Program-made: the position numbers and the translations under genes | DNA from: Marixanthomonas spongiae | GTDB taxonomy: Bacteria; Bacteroidota; Bacteroidia; Flavobacteriales; Flavobacteriaceae | Assembly (NCBI RefSeq): GCF_003095375.1 | Contig: NZ_QEHR01000002.1 | Coordinates: 124,001-188,000, forward strand | Reading direction: 5' to 3' | Length of the DNA stretch: 64,000 bases | Part shown: positions 1-8,970 of the stretch, in pieces | Position numbering within the stretch: the first letter of the stretch is position 1 | Layout: the number at the start of each line of letters is the position of its first letter | The notes under the pieces: generated by a model | Seen by the model: the letters and a program-made list of their open reading frames with translations, nothing else | Database searches by the model: none | What the model was told of the DNA's origin: nothing

Positions 1-570
1 GTATTTAAAGTTACCGGGTATTTCACTGGTAAATTCACTGTAAACCGTGGGTATGTCTTGCTGGAATTCCCATCCATTAAAATTAAAAAAGAACGGTGAG
101 ACAATGGTGTATTTATATTCTAAAATACTGCCGTCCCTAATATCTGGAAAGGTAAACCGAACCACGTTACGTTTTTCCGTCTGTTTAGTGGTAAAAAATT
201 TATCATCGCCAACATATTTTTTTAAATCAGCATTATGGGTAACGGCTTTAATGTTTTTAAGTTTCTCCTCATTCTTGTCTCCTATAAGCAAAGGGATTTC
301 TATGGCAGCGTTATTAAATTTTTTTGCATCGATTACTTTAATCTTCCGGTGTACTTTTTTTACAATGCGAATGTATCTGTTTAACTTCTTAAATTGATAA
401 TCACCCTGTTCAAATAATATTATAGCTGGAGCTTCTGGATCTTGAGTAAACGAAGTCATGGAAAGTTCTTCTTCGGTCGGCTGTCCAAACAATGCGCTTT
501 GACGCTGTTGAGCCTGTGAAAAATTGATATATAACAAAAAGATAAGAGCAAGCGATGCGGTAGGTTTCAT
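1..570 (-). CDS. DUF3857-type secreted protein, 3' end outside window
   Basis: The reading frame is open from an ATG at 570 down to the window edge (190 codons), so the C-terminus is missing. The first 20 or so residues (MKPTASLALIFLLYINFSQA) form a signal peptide. The rest reads like the beta-rich DUF3857 domain that in Bacteroidetes precedes a transglutaminase-like domain: KVHRKIKVIDAKKFNNAAIEI, then FTFPDIRDGSILEYKYTI and FFFNFNGWEFQ. The role is unknown; proteins of this type are exported to the envelope. The identification rests on pattern recognition of the N-terminal domain only, so the transglutaminase part is expected but not seen. Confidence 0.8.
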   Translation of the reverse strand, partial: MKPTASLALIFLLYINFSQAQQRQSALFGQPTEEELSMTSFTQDPEAPAIILFEQGDYQFKKLNRYIRIVKKVHRKIKVIDAKKFNNAAIEIPLLIGDKNEEKLKNIKAVTHNADLKKYVGDDKFFTTKQTEKRNVVRFTFPDIRDGSILEYKYTIVSPFFFNFNGWEFQQDIPTVYSEFTSEIPGNFKY

Positions 571-625
571 AATGGACAGTTGGGTTATTGTGCCAAATAT
601 ACTAAAATGAAATTAACAAATAACA

Positions 626-776
626 GGAAAAACCCTTATTGAAAAAGGGGAAAAACCCCCTTGATATTTAAAACAAATCCCCGCATCTTTACACTTTATA
701 AATCATTGCTAAATTAATTGGGGAGTTAATCATAGTGATTTTAGAAAGACCACTTGTTCTGAGTGGTCTTTTTTTA
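626..776 (+). ncRNA. candidate small RNA unit 1 (box, promoter, short RNA, terminator)
   Basis: No ORF explains this stretch. It contains, in order, GGAAAAACCC at 626-635, a second AAAAACCCCC at 651-660, a -7-like GCATCTTT at 683-690, the conserved core GGGGAGTTAATCATAG at 720-735, and a strong intrinsic terminator at 745-776. A start a few bases after the -7 box would give an RNA of about 80 nt. The same order recurs at 798-936 with the box-to-promoter distance kept at exactly 57 bp, which argues for function. I do not recognise the RNA family; the transcript is inferred. Confidence 0.5.
745..776 (+). terminator. intrinsic terminator of sRNA unit 1
   Basis: AAAGACCACT pairs perfectly with AGTGGTCTTT around a 7-nt loop and is followed by a T run. 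Confidence 0.85.
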
Positions 777-797
777 TTGCCTGTTTATATAAAAACA

Positions 798-936
798 GGA
801 AAAACCCTTTTTTATTTAGGTGGTTTTTCCTCTTGTACTGCACATGCTTTTACGGCATCTTTGTGATGGCTAATTTAACTGGGGAGTTAATTATAGCAAT
901 TATAAGGGCTGCCAATTTTATGCGGACAGCCCTTTT
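798..936 (+). ncRNA. candidate small RNA unit 2, paralogue of unit 1
   Basis: This is a second copy of the arrangement at 626-776. GGAAAAACCC lies at 798-807 and its inverted form GGTTTTTCC at 822-830. A -7-like GCATCTTTG is at 855-863, exactly 57 bp after the first box, as in unit 1. The core GGGGAGTTAATTATAG is at 881-896 and an intrinsic terminator ends the unit. The predicted RNA is about 70 nt. The core and the box are conserved while the terminator stems differ completely in sequence, as expected for diverged sRNA paralogues. No coding potential was seen. Confidence 0.5.
904..936 (+). terminator. intrinsic terminator of sRNA unit 2
   Basis: AAGGGCTG at 904-911 pairs with CAGCCCTT at 927-934 with extra CC/GG pairing inside, and is followed by a short T run. 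Confidence 0.8.
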
Positions 937-977
937 CATTTAAAAATATATAGTTTATTTTTTAGCCATATACTATG

Positions 978-1010
978 AAAAAAACCTGCTTGAAGAAGGC
1001 AGGTTTTTTT
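978..1010 (+). terminator. strong intrinsic terminator, possibly bidirectional
   Basis: AAAAAACCTGC pairs with GCAGGTTTTTT around a 9-nt loop. The A run on one side and T run on the other allow termination in both directions. It lies only about 12 bp before the DUF1801 start, separating that gene from the sRNA region. Confidence 0.85.
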
Positions 1011-1021
1011 AATTTTAAAGA

Positions 1022-1384
1022 ATGAACCCTGCCGAAAAATATATTTTAGATAGTCCAGAACCTTTTCGTTCGATTCTTGTTTACTTAAAAACACTCATCG
1101 AACAAGAAGTACCAAATACTGCATTGCTTTATAAATGGAACTTGCCATTTTATTATATAGGAAAAAAACAACCTTTTTGTTATCTCAATCATACCAAAGG
1201 ATATGTGGATATGGTTTTTTGGCACGGAGCACACTTGACGCAATACAAGAATCACTTGATCTCCGATGGGAGAAAACATATGAAGTCATTGCGCTATTAT
1301 ACCTTAGAAGAAGTCGATGAGAAAATTGTTGTGGAAATCTTAAAAGAGGCTTACGCTGTAAAAGATAAAAAATATTACAAATGA
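1022..1384 (+). CDS. DUF1801 (YdhG-like) protein
   Basis: A 120-residue protein matching the DUF1801 fold by pattern: N-terminal NPAEKYILDSPEPFRSI, a central KWNLPFYYIGKKQPFCYL strand region and a GYVDMVFWHGAHL segment. Family members are small cytoplasmic proteins distantly related to iron-chaperone (frataxin-like) folds; their role is not settled. The gene starts just after a terminator. Its last 10 bp overlap the convergent kdsA 3' end, so no terminator fits between them. Confidence 0.8.
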   Translation: MNPAEKYILDSPEPFRSILVYLKTLIEQEVPNTALLYKWNLPFYYIGKKQPFCYLNHTKGYVDMVFWHGAHLTQYKNHLISDGRKHMKSLRYYTLEEVDEKIVVEILKEAYAVKDKKYYK

Positions 1385-2193
1385 TTAATCGTTTTCCTTA
1401 TAGCCACCAAATCGGTTAGCAATTTTTCAAGTTTTGACAGGTCGAGCATATTGGCACCATCGCTTTTTGCGTTGGCCGGGTCAAAGTGGGTTTCAATAAA
1501 CAGGCCGTCTACTCCAGTGGCTATTCCGGCACGTGCGATGGTGCTTATCATTTCTGGACGGCCACCGGTTACCCCTACACTTTGATTGGGCTGTTGCAAA
1601 CTGTGGGTAACATCCAGTACGGTAGCAGCATATTGTTTCATCGTTGGAATACCCCTAAAATCCACCACCATATCTTGGTAGCCGAACATCGTTCCGCGGT
1701 CGGTGATCATTACCTTGTTGTTTCCGCTATCGGTTACCTTCTTCACTGTGTGCTGCATGCTCTCGGGGCTCATAAACTGCCCTTTTTTCAAGTTGACCAC
1801 TTTTCCGGTTTTCGCTGCGGCCACGACCAAATCGGTTTGGCGCACCAAAAAAGCCGGTATTTGCAACACATCTACAAATTCGGCAGCCATAGCGGCATCG
1901 CTGCTTTCATGAATGTCGGTCACGGTAGGGATATCGAAGGTTTCTGAAACTTTCTGTAGAATTGTCAACGCTTTCTCATCGCCAATACCGGTAAAACTGT
2001 CAATCCGGCTTCGGTTGGCTTTTTTAAAACTGCCTTTAAAAATATAGGGGATTTCAAGTTTGTTGGTTATAGCGACTACCTTTTCGGCAATGCGCAGGGC
2101 CATATCTTCTCCTTCAATGGCGCAAGGTCCGGCCAAGAGGAAAAAATTGTTGGTGTGGGTGTGTTTTAGTTTGGGTATGTCGTTGAGGTTCAT
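1375..2193 (-). CDS. kdsA: 3-deoxy-8-phosphooctulonate synthase
   Basis: Condenses arabinose-5-phosphate with phosphoenolpyruvate to Kdo-8-phosphate, the precursor of the Kdo sugar of lipopolysaccharide, in the cytoplasm. The 272-residue protein has LAGPCAIE (20-27), KGSFKKANRSR (53-63, phosphate/PEP binding), TVTDIHES and PAFLVRQTDL, all characteristic of KdsA in the DAHP-synthase-like TIM barrel. An in-frame ATG 42 bp upstream was rejected because the -7 box at 2211-2218 lies between it and 2193, so the longer form could not be translated from that promoter. Full length for the family. Divergent from typA. Confidence 0.95.
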   Translation of the reverse strand: MNLNDIPKLKHTHTNNFFLLAGPCAIEGEDMALRIAEKVVAITNKLEIPYIFKGSFKKANRSRIDSFTGIGDEKALTILQKVSETFDIPTVTDIHESSDAAMAAEFVDVLQIPAFLVRQTDLVVAAAKTGKVVNLKKGQFMSPESMQHTVKKVTDSGNNKVMITDRGTMFGYQDMVVDFRGIPTMKQYAATVLDVTHSLQQPNQSVGVTGGRPEMISTIARAGIATGVDGLFIETHFDPANAKSDGANMLDLSKLEKLLTDLVAIRKTINHL

Positions 2194-2210
2194 AGCTGTT
2201 ATTTGTAATG

Positions 2211-2218
2211 CAAAGATA
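2211..2218 (-). promoter_or_regulatory. -7 box of kdsA
   Basis: TATCTTTG on the minus strand fits TAnnTTTG and lies 17 bp before the kdsA ATG; it decides the start codon. Confidence 0.75.
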
Positions 2219-2339
2219 CGGAATTCGATATTCAAGAAACAGGGTCATTTTTTAATATTTCAGAAAAGGGAATGAAGCCTATCATTGTTTTGATGAAAAT
2301 ATAACGCCTATTATAGTGTATTATTCCATTAATAAACAG

Positions 2340-2347
2340 TACTTTTG
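2340..2347 (+). promoter_or_regulatory. -7 box of typA
   Basis: TACTTTTG fits TAnnTTTG and sits 25 bp before the ATG at 2373. An in-frame ATG at 2316 lies upstream of this box and so was not chosen. Confidence 0.75.
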
Positions 2348-2372
2348 CGCCCCTAAAAAATTTGGTAATAGT

Positions 2373-4169
2373 ATGACAATTAAAAACATCGCGATTATTG
2401 CGCACGTTGACCACGGCAAAACCACTTTGGTCGATAAAATTATGCACCATTGCAGCCTATTCCGTGAAAACGAACAAACCGGGGAGCTTATCTTGGACAA
2501 TAACGACCTGGAGCGCGAACGCGGAATCACCATTACGTCAAAAAACGTTTCGGTTACCTATAAAGACACGAAAATAAACATTATCGACACCCCGGGTCAC
2601 GCCGATTTTGGTGGTGAAGTAGAACGGGTACTCAATATGGCCGATGGTGTGTTGTTGCTCGTGGATGCCTTTGAAGGCCCCATGCCGCAAACGCGTTTTG
2701 TGTTGCAAAAAGCCATTTCCCTCGGGTTAAAACCGTGTGTGGTTATCAATAAAGTGGACAAAGAAAACTGTACCCCAGACGAAGTGCACGAAGCCGTGTT
2801 CGACTTAATGTTCGAGCTGGGTGCCGAAGAATGGCAATTGGACTTCCCAACAGTGTACGGTTCGGCCAAGAACAACTGGATGAGCGATGATTGGCAAAAC
2901 CCCACCGACTCCATCGAACCGGCATTGGATATGGTGTTGGAGCATATTCCCTCCCCAAAAATAGAAGAAGGCAACACCCAGTTGTTGATTACCTCATTGG
3001 ATTACTCTTCCTTTACCGGAAGGATAGCCATTGGCCGTTTACAGCGCGGTACCCTAAAGGAAAATATGCAGGTAACCTTAGTAAAACGCGATGGTACCAA
3101 AGTAAAAACCAGGATTAAAGAGCTGCACACTTTTGAAGGGTTGGGGCGTGTAAAAGTAAAAGAAGTACAAGCCGGCGACATCTGTGCGCTGGTTGGTCTT
3201 GAAGGGTTTGAAATTGGCGACACGGTTGCCGATTTTGAAAACCCCGAAGCCTTGAAAACCATAGCCATCGACGAGCCTACGATGAGTATGTTGTTCACCA
3301 TTAACGATTCGCCGTTTTTTGGCAAGGATGGTAAGTTTGTTACCTCCCGGCACGTAAAAGAGCGTTTGGAGCGCGAATTGGAGAAAAACCTTGCCCTTCG
3401 AGTAGAGCCAACCGACAGTGCCGATAAGTTTATGGTCTTTGGCCGTGGCGTCTTGCACCTTTCGGTATTGATCGAAACTATGCGCCGTGAAGGCTACGAG
3501 CTCCAGATTGGGCAACCTCAAGTAATCATCAAGGAAATCGACGGCGTTAAATGTGAACCGGTAGAAGAATTGACCATCGACCTTCCCGAAACCGTAAGCG
3601 GCAAGGCCATTGAAATGGTAAGTATGCGCAAGGGCGAAATGTTGAGCATGGAAGCCAAAGGCGACCGTATGGTGTGCAAATTCCATATTCCTTCCAGAGG
3701 GATCATAGGGTTACGTAACCAATTATTGACCGCAACGGCAGGTGAGGCTATTATGACGCACCGTTTCTTGGAATACCAACCGTTAAAAGGAGGCATCCCA
3801 GAACGGCAAAGCGGTAGTTTGGTTTCTATGGAAAAAGGAACGGCCATACCGTATTCCATCGATAAATTACAGGAACGCGGCCGCTTTTTCGTGGATCCGG
3901 GCGAAGAGATTTACGAAGGACAGGTCATTGGCGAAAACTCCCGCCAAGACGATATGACGGTAAACGTGACCAAGACCAAAAAGTTGAGCAACGTTCGTTC
4001 TTCAGGAGCCGACGACAAGGCGAAGATCGTGCCGGCCATTAAGTTTTCGTTGGAAGAAGCTTTGGAATACATTCAAAAAGACGAATATGTTGAGGTAACG
4101 CCTAACCATCTCCGGTTGCGGAAAGTGCACCTAAAAGAAGTTGATAGAAAACGGAATAAGGCCTTGTAA
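2373..4169 (+). CDS. typA: ribosome-binding GTPase TypA/BipA
   Basis: A translational GTPase that acts on the ribosome under stress and in large-subunit assembly. The 598-residue protein carries the full G-domain set: G1 AHVDHGKTT (10-18), G2 RGITI (50-54), G3 DTPGHADF (72-79) and G4 NKVD (126-129). EF-G-like domains follow (GRGVLHLSVLIETMRREGYE) and then the TypA-specific C-terminal part (SRGIIGLRNQLLTATAGEA). Length is normal for TypA (about 600). The start at 2373 begins directly with the conserved MTIKNIAIIAHVDHG and follows a -7 box. Confidence 0.96.
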   Translation: MTIKNIAIIAHVDHGKTTLVDKIMHHCSLFRENEQTGELILDNNDLERERGITITSKNVSVTYKDTKINIIDTPGHADFGGEVERVLNMADGVLLLVDAFEGPMPQTRFVLQKAISLGLKPCVVINKVDKENCTPDEVHEAVFDLMFELGAEEWQLDFPTVYGSAKNNWMSDDWQNPTDSIEPALDMVLEHIPSPKIEEGNTQLLITSLDYSSFTGRIAIGRLQRGTLKENMQVTLVKRDGTKVKTRIKELHTFEGLGRVKVKEVQAGDICALVGLEGFEIGDTVADFENPEALKTIAIDEPTMSMLFTINDSPFFGKDGKFVTSRHVKERLERELEKNLALRVEPTDSADKFMVFGRGVLHLSVLIETMRREGYELQIGQPQVIIKEIDGVKCEPVEELTIDLPETVSGKAIEMVSMRKGEMLSMEAKGDRMVCKFHIPSRGIIGLRNQLLTATAGEAIMTHRFLEYQPLKGGIPERQSGSLVSMEKGTAIPYSIDKLQERGRFFVDPGEEIYEGQVIGENSRQDDMTVNVTKTKKLSNVRSSGADDKAKIVPAIKFSLEEALEYIQKDEYVEVTPNHLRLRKVHLKEVDRKRNKAL

Positions 4170-4191
4170 GCTTATTTCTGAAATGTTATTG

Positions 4192-4226
4192 AAAAAACCA
4201 CTGTCATTTTTGATGGTGGTTTTTTT
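4192..4226. terminator. bidirectional terminator between typA and the membrane protein gene
   Basis: AAAAAACCAC at 4192-4201 pairs with GTGGTTTTTT at 4216-4225. The A and T runs on both sides serve the convergent genes; the minus-strand gene stops inside the hairpin at 4204. Confidence 0.8.
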
Positions 4227-5508
4227 CTGGAAAGTAGCGCGAATTCAGTCCGTTCAATAAAAGAAAGACCACAAAAAACAGCACCCAGTCGTTGTAAAAG
4301 ATAAACCGTTTCAAGGTGTGCATACCAATGGCCACCACGGCCATATTGGCCAAGGTAATGGCAGCGGTAAAGGCAATGGCTTTGTAGCTGTTGGTGTTGG
4401 GAACGTGTATGTTGAAAATTCCGAAGCACAGCAAAATAACGAACAACAGGGCATATTTTGAATTTTCAAACCCGTAACTGAAGTTTTTAAGATAGAGCGA
4501 AAACCACTTTTTAAAATTATCCCGAATCAACGGGAAGGCCATCGCCGTGGTGGTCTGGTCAATCTTTATCAGGGCTTCTTTTTCTGAAAGTGTGTCTTCG
4601 TACCGTTCTTTTCCAATGGGGTAAATGGTGTGGTTGGCAATATTTGGGAAATTGGCGATGTAATGCGAAATGACATTTTTACCTTCAGAAACGGCCGCTT
4701 TTTCATTGTATTTCTTTTGCTCGATCTGGGCGTAAATAGCGTTGAAATAGGCTTTTTCTTCTTCCGAAGCATATATCGAGCCATCATCCTTATCGGCAAT
4801 ATACATAGCAGGGGCCAAGAGGTGGACGCCGTTCCAAGGAGTATTGGTAAAATGGCCGTGCACTATTTTGTGGTAGGTGCTGTCTGCCAACGAGATCAAA
4901 AACGGCAAGGCTAAGAAAGCGAAGCCATAAGGCAGCAGTGTTTTTAAATTTTTCGCACGGTACCCCAACCACACCATCATAACGATGGCAATAGGGACGA
5001 AGAACAAAAATTGTTTGCGGGTGAGCAACAGCACAAAAAGAAAAGCGAGTGCATACAGCAAGTGCTTGCGACGCTCTTTAAAAAAGAACACCAATAAATG
5101 TGCCGTAACCAACAGGTACAATGGAAAGGCGAGTCCTTCTGAAAGAATGAAATTCGCTACTTTTTGGTTATAGACATACGGGATGAGCAAAATCACGGTC
5201 AACAGCAAAAACCAAAAATCCTGCATGGCCACGTGTTTTCGCAACTGCTTGATGAAAAACCAGACGGCTGTAAGTCCCAAACACAACTGCAACACTTTAA
5301 GCGCCACCATAAAATAGGTGCCAAAAACAGCCTGCACGGCATTTACAAATAGCGGATATCCAGGCGCGCTCCTAAACCACATTTCGATATAAGCAGGGGA
5401 GTCGGGTTGCATGTGCATAGGTTGTAGTAACACCAGCAGGGCGACTGCAGCAAAAAGCAAAAAAAAGAGGAGGGAGAACCGCTTATTGATAAAAGAAAAA
5501 AACGCCAT
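4204..5508 (-). CDS. polytopic membrane protein, GT-C-like glycosyltransferase candidate
   Basis: About ten hydrophobic segments spread over 434 residues, starting with MAFFSFINKRFSLLFFLLFA. After the first membrane segment comes MQPDSPAYIEMWFRSAPGYP, an acidic motif in the first periplasmic loop as seen in GT-C lipid-linked glycosyltransferases. A soluble loop (about 240-330) precedes the last helices. Its place at the edge of a glycan locus fits a role in surface-polysaccharide assembly, but the family is not recognised with certainty. The start at 5508 was preferred over an upstream ATG at 5703, which would run across the divergent transferase gene. Confidence 0.6.
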   Translation of the reverse strand: MAFFSFINKRFSLLFFLLFAAVALLVLLQPMHMQPDSPAYIEMWFRSAPGYPLFVNAVQAVFGTYFMVALKVLQLCLGLTAVWFFIKQLRKHVAMQDFWFLLLTVILLIPYVYNQKVANFILSEGLAFPLYLLVTAHLLVFFFKERRKHLLYALAFLFVLLLTRKQFLFFVPIAIVMMVWLGYRAKNLKTLLPYGFAFLALPFLISLADSTYHKIVHGHFTNTPWNGVHLLAPAMYIADKDDGSIYASEEEKAYFNAIYAQIEQKKYNEKAAVSEGKNVISHYIANFPNIANHTIYPIGKERYEDTLSEKEALIKIDQTTTAMAFPLIRDNFKKWFSLYLKNFSYGFENSKYALLFVILLCFGIFNIHVPNTNSYKAIAFTAAITLANMAVVAIGMHTLKRFIFYNDWVLFFVVFLLLNGLNSRYFPEKNHHQK

Positions 5509-5584
5509 ACCGTATATTGTTGCAAAACCGTTGCTAAAAGTAAAAATAATTTTAGTTTTACATAGCGTAACCAATATTAGTTTC

Positions 5585-6586
5585 TTGAGCACTGCTAAAA
5601 CCAATACCAAACCTGCGTTTAAAGTACAGCGATACACGGCTTCGCACAAAGCCGAATGGAACGATTTTATCGCTTCGGCAAAGAACGCCACTTTTTTGTT
5701 CAACCGGAATTTTATGGACTATCACAGCGATCGGTTTGACGATTTTTCGCTGCTGGTCTATAAAGGGAAAAAACTCTGTGCTGTGTTGCCGGCCAATAAA
5801 ACAGAAGATATGCTTATTTCACACCAGGGGTTGACCTACGGCGGGTTGGTGTTGCAAGCGAAAATTAAATTTGCTGATAGTGCAATGCTGTTTCAGGCAT
5901 TGTTGAAATTTATAGCAGAAAGCGACGTTAAAAAGTTACGTATAAAACTGCTCCCTGTGAACTATCATTCGGTTCCTGCAGAGGAAATCCAATATTTACT
6001 TCAGGCTGTAGATGCAAAACGAAATCAGGTAGCTGTAGCCTCGGCGATTGATTTGCAAAACCGTCTAAAAATACAGTCCAACAGAATGGAAGGGGTGAAA
6101 AAAGCCCATAAACACGAGCTTCAAATACAAGAAGGAAAAACTTTTGAGCCTTTTTGGGAGGACATATTAGCGCCTAATTTAAAGAAGCGGTTTGGGGCAT
6201 CGCCTGTTCATTCCTTAGAAGAAATTAAGAGGTTAGGAAATTATTTTCCTGAAAATATACATCAATTTAATGTGTTGAAGGAAAATAAAATAGTAGCTGG
6301 GGCAACCGTTTTTGAAACCGATACGCTGGTACATACCCAGTATATTTCGGCAAATAGAGATAAGCAACAATTGGGGAGTTTGGATTTTTTGTTCCATTAT
6401 TTAATTACTGATCGCTTTAAACACAAACGCTACTTCGATTTTGGTACCTCTAACGAACAGAACGGAAAAAAAATAAATGCGGGATTGCAGTATTGGAAAG
6501 AGTGTTTTGGTGCCCGCACCATTGTTTATGAACAGTATGAAGTGAACCCTAAAAACCACTTTTTATTAAATTCAATAGGTATATGA
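5585..6586 (+). CDS. GNAT-type acyltransferase (BioF2/FemAB-like), TTG start
   Basis: Reads as a GNAT-superfamily protein of the Acetyltransf_6 type common in polysaccharide loci. An N-terminal half with [20 protein letters not shown] is followed by a second GNAT half with [19 protein letters not shown] and [20 protein letters not shown]. No ATG fits the conserved N-terminus: the first internal ATG would remove about 40 conserved residues. A TTG at 5585 just before [16 protein letters not shown] is the likeliest start (333 residues). It overlaps the next gene by ATGA, so they are co-translated. It may acylate the amino sugar made by the neighbouring aminotransferase; that link is inference. 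Confidence 0.7.
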   Translation: MSTAKTNTKPAFKVQRYTASHKAEWNDFIASAKNATFLFNRNFMDYHSDRFDDFSLLVYKGKKLCAVLPANKTEDMLISHQGLTYGGLVLQAKIKFADSAMLFQALLKFIAESDVKKLRIKLLPVNYHSVPAEEIQYLLQAVDAKRNQVAVASAIDLQNRLKIQSNRMEGVKKAHKHELQIQEGKTFEPFWEDILAPNLKKRFGASPVHSLEEIKRLGNYFPENIHQFNVLKENKIVAGATVFETDTLVHTQYISANRDKQQLGSLDFLFHYLITDRFKHKRYFDFGTSNEQNGKKINAGLQYWKECFGARTIVYEQYEVNPKNHFLLNSIGI

Positions 6587-7683
6587 TCCCATTTTTAGAC
6601 CTTCATAAAATAAATACGCGTTTTGAAGCCGAATTCCAGCTTCGGTTCAAAGCCTTTTTGGATTCTGGTTATTATATCTTGGGAAACAATGTAAAGTCTT
6701 TTGAACAAAACTTTGGTGCGTTCTGCGGAACGAAGCACTGCATTGGCGTTGCCAACGGGTTGGAAGCCCTTCGGTTGATTTTGGAAGGCTATAAGGTACT
6801 GGGGAAATTGCAGGAAGGCGATGAAGTGCTGGTGGCTTCAAACACCTATATCGCTACTATTTTGGCTATAAAACAGGCGGGGATGAAACCTGTTCTGGTG
6901 GAAGCCGAACCAAAACGTTACAATTTTAATATTGAAGCTTTAGAAGCGGCTATTTCAGAAACCACCAAAGCCATCATGCCTGTTCATTTATACGGCCAAT
7001 TGGCACCGATGGAAGCACTTTCAAAATTAGCAAAAGCGAACAATTTATTAATAATTGAAGACGCAGCACAAGCCCACGGAGCCACTAACGGGAGTGGTGC
7101 GAAAGCAGGAAATTTGGGTGATGCGGCAGGGTTCAGTTTTTATCCTACCAAAAATTTAGGGGCGTTGGGCGATGGCGGAGCGGTCACTACTAACGATGAT
7201 AATTTGGCTTCTGTACTTCGGAAACTTCGCAATTACGGCGCTTCTTCAAAGTATGTAAACGAACTCACCGGTTTCAATTCCCGCTTGGATGAGGTGCAAG
7301 CTACTTTTTTAAACATAAAGTTGACCAAACTGGACGAAGACAATGCAAGAAGGCGCGAGTTGGCAAGAAAGTACATTTCTGAAATAAAAAACGAAAAAAT
7401 CGCCCTTCCGGAATGGGATGGCAGCAATAGCCATATTTTCCATCTGTTTGTGGTTCGGGTAAAAAACCGTACCGATTTTATGGAATATTTAAAAGAACAA
7501 GGAATTGGTACGTTAATCCATTACCCCATTCCGCCCCATCAACAAGAAGCGTTACAAGAATTCAACCACCTCTCATTTCCGGAAACGGAGCAAATTCATA
7601 ATGAAGTGGTAAGCATCCCAATGAGCCCAGTGATGACTGATGAGGAAGCGGATGAAGTTGTTTTAGCAATTAATAATTACTAA
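6583..7683 (+). CDS. sugar aminotransferase, DegT/DnrJ/EryC1 family (FdtB/QdtB-like)
   Basis: PLP-dependent transaminase that converts a nucleotide-linked keto sugar to an amino sugar in the cytoplasm. In 366 residues it shows the family landmarks: MIPFLDL start, GVANGLEAL (55-63), EDAAQAHGA (159-167) and the PLP-lysine in [15 protein letters not shown] (Lys190). With the FdtA-like isomerase at 11255 it suggests dTDP-3-amino-3,6-dideoxyhexose (Fuc3N or Qui3N) synthesis; the sugar cannot be read from sequence. The start overlaps the upstream stop (ATGA). Confidence 0.88.
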   Translation: MIPFLDLHKINTRFEAEFQLRFKAFLDSGYYILGNNVKSFEQNFGAFCGTKHCIGVANGLEALRLILEGYKVLGKLQEGDEVLVASNTYIATILAIKQAGMKPVLVEAEPKRYNFNIEALEAAISETTKAIMPVHLYGQLAPMEALSKLAKANNLLIIEDAAQAHGATNGSGAKAGNLGDAAGFSFYPTKNLGALGDGGAVTTNDDNLASVLRKLRNYGASSKYVNELTGFNSRLDEVQATFLNIKLTKLDEDNARRRELARKYISEIKNEKIALPEWDGSNSHIFHLFVVRVKNRTDFMEYLKEQGIGTLIHYPIPPHQQEALQEFNHLSFPETEQIHNEVVSIPMSPVMTDEEADEVVLAINNY

Positions 7684-8970
7684 TTGAGAGTTCCAAAATT
7701 TATACGCGACAACCTGCTTTTAAAGATGACCTCTTTAAATGCGGGGGTCATTGGCCTGCGGTTGGTCATTTCGCTTTTTGTGCAACGTATGTTGGCGCAA
7801 TTGGTGGGTGAGACCGGGATTGCAAAAATCGGTCAATTGCGCAACCTGCTCCAACTGCTCACGTCTATAGGCTCTGCGGGAATATTTACCGGAGTGGTAA
7901 AATATGTATCCGAACATAGGGACGACAAAGAACAATTACGCAAACTGTTCTCCACTTCTTTTGTTTTTGTCCTGCTGGGAACGATGCTTAGTTTTATGGT
8001 TCTTTTTTTTGGGGCCGGGTACTTAAGCCAGCTTATTTTCGATTCTTTGGAATATGCCTACCTCATAAAATTAACTAGCGTTATTGTGCCATTTATCGCT
8101 TTGGAACGGTTGTTTAATGGTGTTATAAATGGGCTGTCCAAGTATAAGCAATTTGCCAAAATAAGTATTGTTTCCTATGTGATCAGCACGGGATTGTTGG
8201 TGCTGTTTTTGTTCCAATACAATATTGACGGTGCTTTGGTAGCGATTGCCATAACCCCGGTGATACAATTGATTATTTTACTGTTGGTGTTTTTTAAGGT
8301 ATTGCGGGAATATGTTCAATTTTCAGAACTTTCCTTGAAAATACCTTTGGCAAAAAGCTTGCTGGCTTTTTCATTGATGTCTTTTTTTTCCACTGTCCTG
8401 TTAAATTACGTTGAAATCGATATTCGAACGATGATCAAGAACAGGATTACCGAAGCCGACGCCGGTATCTGGACCGCTATGACCAATATTTCCAAGAACT
8501 ATCTGGTGTTCTCCAATGCTATCTTTAGTTTATATGTATTACCTAAGTTTTCGGGTATCCATACGCAGAAAGGGTTTAAAAGAGAGCTTTTTCATATCTA
8601 TAAAACGTTATTGCCTCTTTTCGGTATAGGGATGGTCGTGGTATATTTTGCCAAGGAATATATTGTTGCCTTGATCTATCCCGGTTTTACCGAAATGGTC
8701 CCTCTATTTAAATGGCAGTTATTAGGCGATTTTATACGGTTGGCCTCTGTGGTGGTCGCCCATCAGTTTTTGGCCAAAAAATTGGTGCGGAGTTTTATTT
8801 TTACCGAGGTCTTTTCGTTGGCCCTCTTTTTTGGGCTTGCCCGTTATTTCGTAACGTACTATGGAGTAGAAGGAGTAGTGATGGCTCATTTTATTAGGTA
8901 CATTATTTACTTTTTTGTCGTTTTGTTTTTAGTATTCCGTTATTTTAAAAAACAAAAAGCTAAGCATTAA
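7684..8970 (+). CDS. O-antigen/polysaccharide flippase (Wzx-like), TTG start
   Basis: Twelve or so hydrophobic segments in 428 residues; FVQRMLAQLVGETGIAKIGQ and NLLQLLTSIGSAGIFTG near the N-terminus are typical of the O-antigen translocase branch of the MOP superfamily. It would flip undecaprenyl-linked oligosaccharide across the inner membrane. The TTG at 7684 follows the upstream TAA with no gap and keeps the conserved KFIRDNLLLKMTSLN; the first ATG (7726) would trim it. Last gene of the acyltransferase-aminotransferase-flippase operon; its 3' end overlaps the convergent glycosyltransferase by 11 bp. Confidence 0.85.
   Translation: MRVPKFIRDNLLLKMTSLNAGVIGLRLVISLFVQRMLAQLVGETGIAKIGQLRNLLQLLTSIGSAGIFTGVVKYVSEHRDDKEQLRKLFSTSFVFVLLGTMLSFMVLFFGAGYLSQLIFDSLEYAYLIKLTSVIVPFIALERLFNGVINGLSKYKQFAKISIVSYVISTGLLVLFLFQYNIDGALVAIAITPVIQLIILLLVFFKVLREYVQFSELSLKIPLAKSLLAFSLMSFFSTVLLNYVEIDIRTMIKNRITEADAGIWTAMTNISKNYLVFSNAIFSLYVLPKFSGIHTQKGFKRELFHIYKTLLPLFGIGMVVVYFAKEYIVALIYPGFTEMVPLFKWQLLGDFIRLASVVVAHQFLAKKLVRSFIFTEVFSLALFFGLARYFVTYYGVEGVVMAHFIRYIIYFFVVLFLVFRYFKKQKAKH

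Noticed and set aside
1486-1947. 153-codon plus-strand frame opposite kdsA
   Set aside because: It is antisense to conserved kdsA coding sequence and has no family features.
3078-3686. 202-codon minus-strand frame opposite typA
   Set aside because: Antisense to typA coding sequence with no recognisable protein features.
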